A program made the translations under genes and the position numbers. 12,133 bases of DNA, from contig JAGLZG010000069.1 in NCBI GenBank assembly GCA_023131705.1, positions 1 through 12,133 on the forward strand. Direction: 5' to 3'. Shown here one piece after another: positions 10,389 through 12,133 of the stretch. The DNA is from Nanobdellota archaeon (lineage in GTDB: Archaea; Nanobdellota; Nanobdellia; Woesearchaeales; B3-WOES). The notes under the pieces are model-generated. The model was not told where the DNA came from. It was given only the letters and a program-made list of their open reading frames with translations, and ran no database searches. The first letter of the stretch is position 1, and each line of letters starts with the position of its first letter.

Positions 10389-11359
10389 ATAACCTTAACA
10401 ACAAGCACTATTCCTGCTACTATTACTGCAATATAAGCAAATCCTATCAGCATTAGTATTCCATACTTGTCAAAAAATGACTCTTCTTCAACAACTGCTG
10501 TAACTGCAGGAGTTATTATTGTTGGAGCAGTGGTTGTAGCTGCAGGTGTTACAATAACTTCTTCTTCATCCTCTTCCACTACTACTGCTGGTGTTGTTGT
10601 TGGACAATCCTGTACTGTTAGAGTAAAAGATTCTGTCTCTGATTTATCTCCATCATCATACAATGCTTTAACATAAAAAGTATATGTTCCAGCCTCTACG
10701 TCACTTAAATCTAAAGTAAGCCTCTTTGTTGCTTTAATATCACCTTCATCATCGCCTTCTTCTAAATCAAATATCTCTTTTTGATTTATTCCTAATGCTG
10801 TGTTATAAACACTTAATTCAATATCATCTTCATCTTTATTTCCTATATTCCAGACTGTTACAGCCAGGCTTGTTACTCTTGAGCATTTAAGTGTCTCAGA
10901 ATCAAGCAATGTTTTTGTTATTATTAATTCGTGTTTCTTTTTTTCTACTTCTACTGTTGCGTTTTTTGTAACCTCATATTTGTCTCCGCTTGCATTTTCT
11001 CCGGTAACTGTTACAATGATTATATAATCTCCTTCTTTTACTGCATAGGGAGTCTCAAATTCAAATGTTACATCATCATCATCATCTGAATCAAGGTCTT
11101 TTAAGTCATCCTCATCATCAAGATCATCATCACCCTCATCATCAATATCCTTAACTACTACCTCAACCTCAATATCTTCCAGGTCAAAACTAACATTATT
11201 TGTAACATCAACCTTAACTTCAAAGCTCTCTCCCGGCTTCACCTGATCATCATCAACATCTATGTCAATATCAAAACCATCTGCTATAGCTGCGCTAGCT
11301 ACCTGAGCTAAACCCAGAACTAAAATCGCAATTAATACACTAAATATTGTTTTATTCAT
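10379..11359 (-). CDS. Asp-rich secreted surface protein with C-terminal membrane anchor
   Basis: 326 aa. Signal peptide 1-23 (IFSVLIAILVLGLAQVASA), first Ig/CARDB-like domain about 24-138 (VKPGESFEVKVDVTNN is the usual strand pair) with a stretch of nearly all Asp/Glu/Lys/Leu at 71-97, second Ig-like domain about 142-250 with Cys159 and Cys252 that could form a disulfide, a Thr/Pro/Val/Glu linker (253-293) likely exposed and perhaps glycosylated, and a transmembrane helix (about 300-323) with the basic tail KVIRK. This layout is that of an archaeal S-layer-like or cell-wall-spanning surface protein; the acidic run may bind divalent cations. Shine-Dalgarno-like TAGGGGGC lies about 10 bases before the ATG. 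Specific function unknown. Confidence 0.88.
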   Translation of the reverse strand: MNKTIFSVLIAILVLGLAQVASAAIADGFDIDIDVDDDQVKPGESFEVKVDVTNNVSFDLEDIEVEVVVKDIDDEGDDDLDDEDDLKDLDSDDDDDVTFEFETPYAVKEGDYIIIVTVTGENASGDKYEVTKNATVEVEKKKHELIITKTLLDSETLKCSRVTSLAVTVWNIGNKDEDDIELSVYNTALGINQKEIFDLEEGDDEGDIKATKRLTLDLSDVEAGTYTFYVKALYDDGDKSETESFTLTVQDCPTTTPAVVVEEDEEEVIVTPAATTTAPTIITPAVTAVVEEESFFDKYGILMLIGFAYIAVIVAGIVLVVKVIRK

Positions 11360-11419
11360 TTTGTATATGCCCCCTAACTAGTTTATTTTTAAAGTTAATA
11401 TTAGGATAAAATACACTAC

Positions 11420-11440
11420 TCATATATAAATCTTTTGATT
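11420..11440 (-). promoter_or_regulatory. Promoter of the surface protein gene
   Basis: On the minus strand CAAAAGA (BRE-like) is followed by TTTATATATG (about 11421-11431). Transcription would start near 11400 and give a leader of about 40 nt with the TAGGGGGC ribosome binding site. A second AT-rich box at 11384-11393 is possible. Confidence 0.45.
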
Positions 11441-11465
11441 TTTTGCTATTTTAGAATGGTAAAAA

Positions 11466-12133
11466 CTACCCTTTTAGAATATTGTAAAAAGTGTCAAAAA
11501 TAGGGGTATCTGTAGTTACCTGGTAGAAATCTATGTTAAGGCTGTTGCAGGTTTCGTGTATCTGGCTTACATGCTTATTTAAAAGACTGAGGTAGTTATG
11601 CCTTAATCTTGGGCCTATATAGGTTCTTAGCTCGCTTTTTATCTCAGAATCCCTTAGCTTAAAATCACCCTCAATCATTAAATCTTTCTCTTCCCTGCCT
11701 AAGACCTGTATGAGCTTTATATCATGATTTCCCAATATATACAATGCCTTTTTTATTTCCTCAACATCAACCAAAAAATCAGAAACAATTACAATAAGGC
11801 TTCTTGAGCCTATAAATTTCTTATAACGCGTCATGCTTTCCAAAAACCTTGATTCACCGTCAATTTTTACACCATTAAGATGTTCTACCATTGATGCCAG
11901 CTGGTTCATTCCTTTTCTGGGCTGAAAAACGCTTATATTTTCAGAAAAAGTAGCAAACTGAAATTTTTCATTATCCTTCATAGCAAGATAAGCAAAACCC
12001 ACGCCAATCATTGCAGCATACTCAAACTTTGTAAAAGGCTTTCCAAAATTCATGCTGCCGGAATAATCAACCAGTATATGCACATTAAGGTTTTTCTCTT
12101 CTTCATAATTCTTTATATACAAATCATCTGTTC
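11466..12133 (-). CDS. DUF58/von Willebrand factor A-like protein, C-terminal part (start outside the window)
   Basis: The frame is open to the window edge (TDDLYIKNYEEEKNLNVHIL), so the N-terminal part is missing. DUF58 proteins carry an inserted vWA-like fold and are usually encoded next to a MoxR-type AAA ATPase and membrane vWA proteins (the bacterial Bat aerotolerance cluster is an example); they probably assist assembly or maturation of envelope complexes. Here the family's Y-x-K-x-YE-x-E lead-in is followed by the metal-ion site ILVDYSGSMNFG (DxSxS). Further strands are KFQFATFSENI, RSLIVIVSDFLVD and IKLIQVLG, and the end is the typical DFYQVTTDTPIFDTFYNIL. Any MoxR partner would be to the right of the window. 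Gap to the next gene is 106 bp. Confidence 0.92.
   Translation of the reverse strand, partial: TDDLYIKNYEEEKNLNVHILVDYSGSMNFGKPFTKFEYAAMIGVGFAYLAMKDNEKFQFATFSENISVFQPRKGMNQLASMVEHLNGVKIDGESRFLESMTRYKKFIGSRSLIVIVSDFLVDVEEIKKALYILGNHDIKLIQVLGREEKDLMIEGDFKLRDSEIKSELRTYIGPRLRHNYLSLLNKHVSQIHETCNSLNIDFYQVTTDTPIFDTFYNILKG

Noticed and set aside
10467..10676. Plus-strand open frame of 69 codons inside the surface protein gene
   Set aside because: It is the complement of the Thr/Val/Glu linker; low-complexity product without signals.

Overview
The window looks like the chromosome of a small-genome archaeon of the DPANN type (Woesearchaeota/Pacearchaeota-like). This rests on archaeal information-processing genes (FtsZ, diphthine synthase, ScpA, prefoldin alpha, FtsY), TATA/BRE promoters about 25 bp upstream of starts with several apparently leaderless genes, AT-rich sequence, a tRNA with archaeal-style introns, and many small secreted or membrane proteins with Ig-like domains. 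The phylum is an inference.

Layout. 1-690 is the 3' part of ftsZ, followed by a structured 3' untranslated region that ends in a terminator-like hairpin. 850-1602 is dph5 (diphthine synthase). 1603-3528 is an accessory region. It holds a 255-aa protein of unknown function whose last ~30 variable codons have the composition of a diversity-generating-retroelement (DGR) variable region, a doubtful small ORF, and a RelB/RelE-type toxin-antitoxin pair lying between a tRNA-Tyr gene and a partial copy of that tRNA's 3' half. The tRNA-Tyr (GTA) at 3529-3691 appears to carry two introns, one at 37/38 and one in the T-loop at 59/60.

3746-5864 (minus strand) holds a membrane-anchored Ig/DUF11-like protein and a membrane-anchored cupredoxin-fold protein that has lost most copper ligands, with a palindrome-rich spacer between them. 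6024-6800 is scpA, convergent with a membrane-associated methyltransferase-like gene. 7466-9550 is a tight plus-strand operon: a 54-aa small protein, pfdA, ftsY and a 43-aa TFB-type zinc ribbon, with overlapping starts and stops for the first three. 9629-12133 (minus strand) holds a DUF4870-type membrane protein, an Asp-rich surface protein with signal peptide and C-terminal anchor, and the C-terminal part of a DUF58/vWA protein cut by the window edge.

The core genes serve cell division, chromosome organisation, translation-factor modification, chaperoning and SRP-dependent membrane targeting. The minus-strand genes serve the cell envelope. The most interesting part is the accessory block at 1800-3700: a candidate DGR target gene (reverse transcriptase and template repeat not in the window) beside a toxin-antitoxin cassette that seems to have been inserted at an intron-bearing tRNA gene with duplication of its 3' half.
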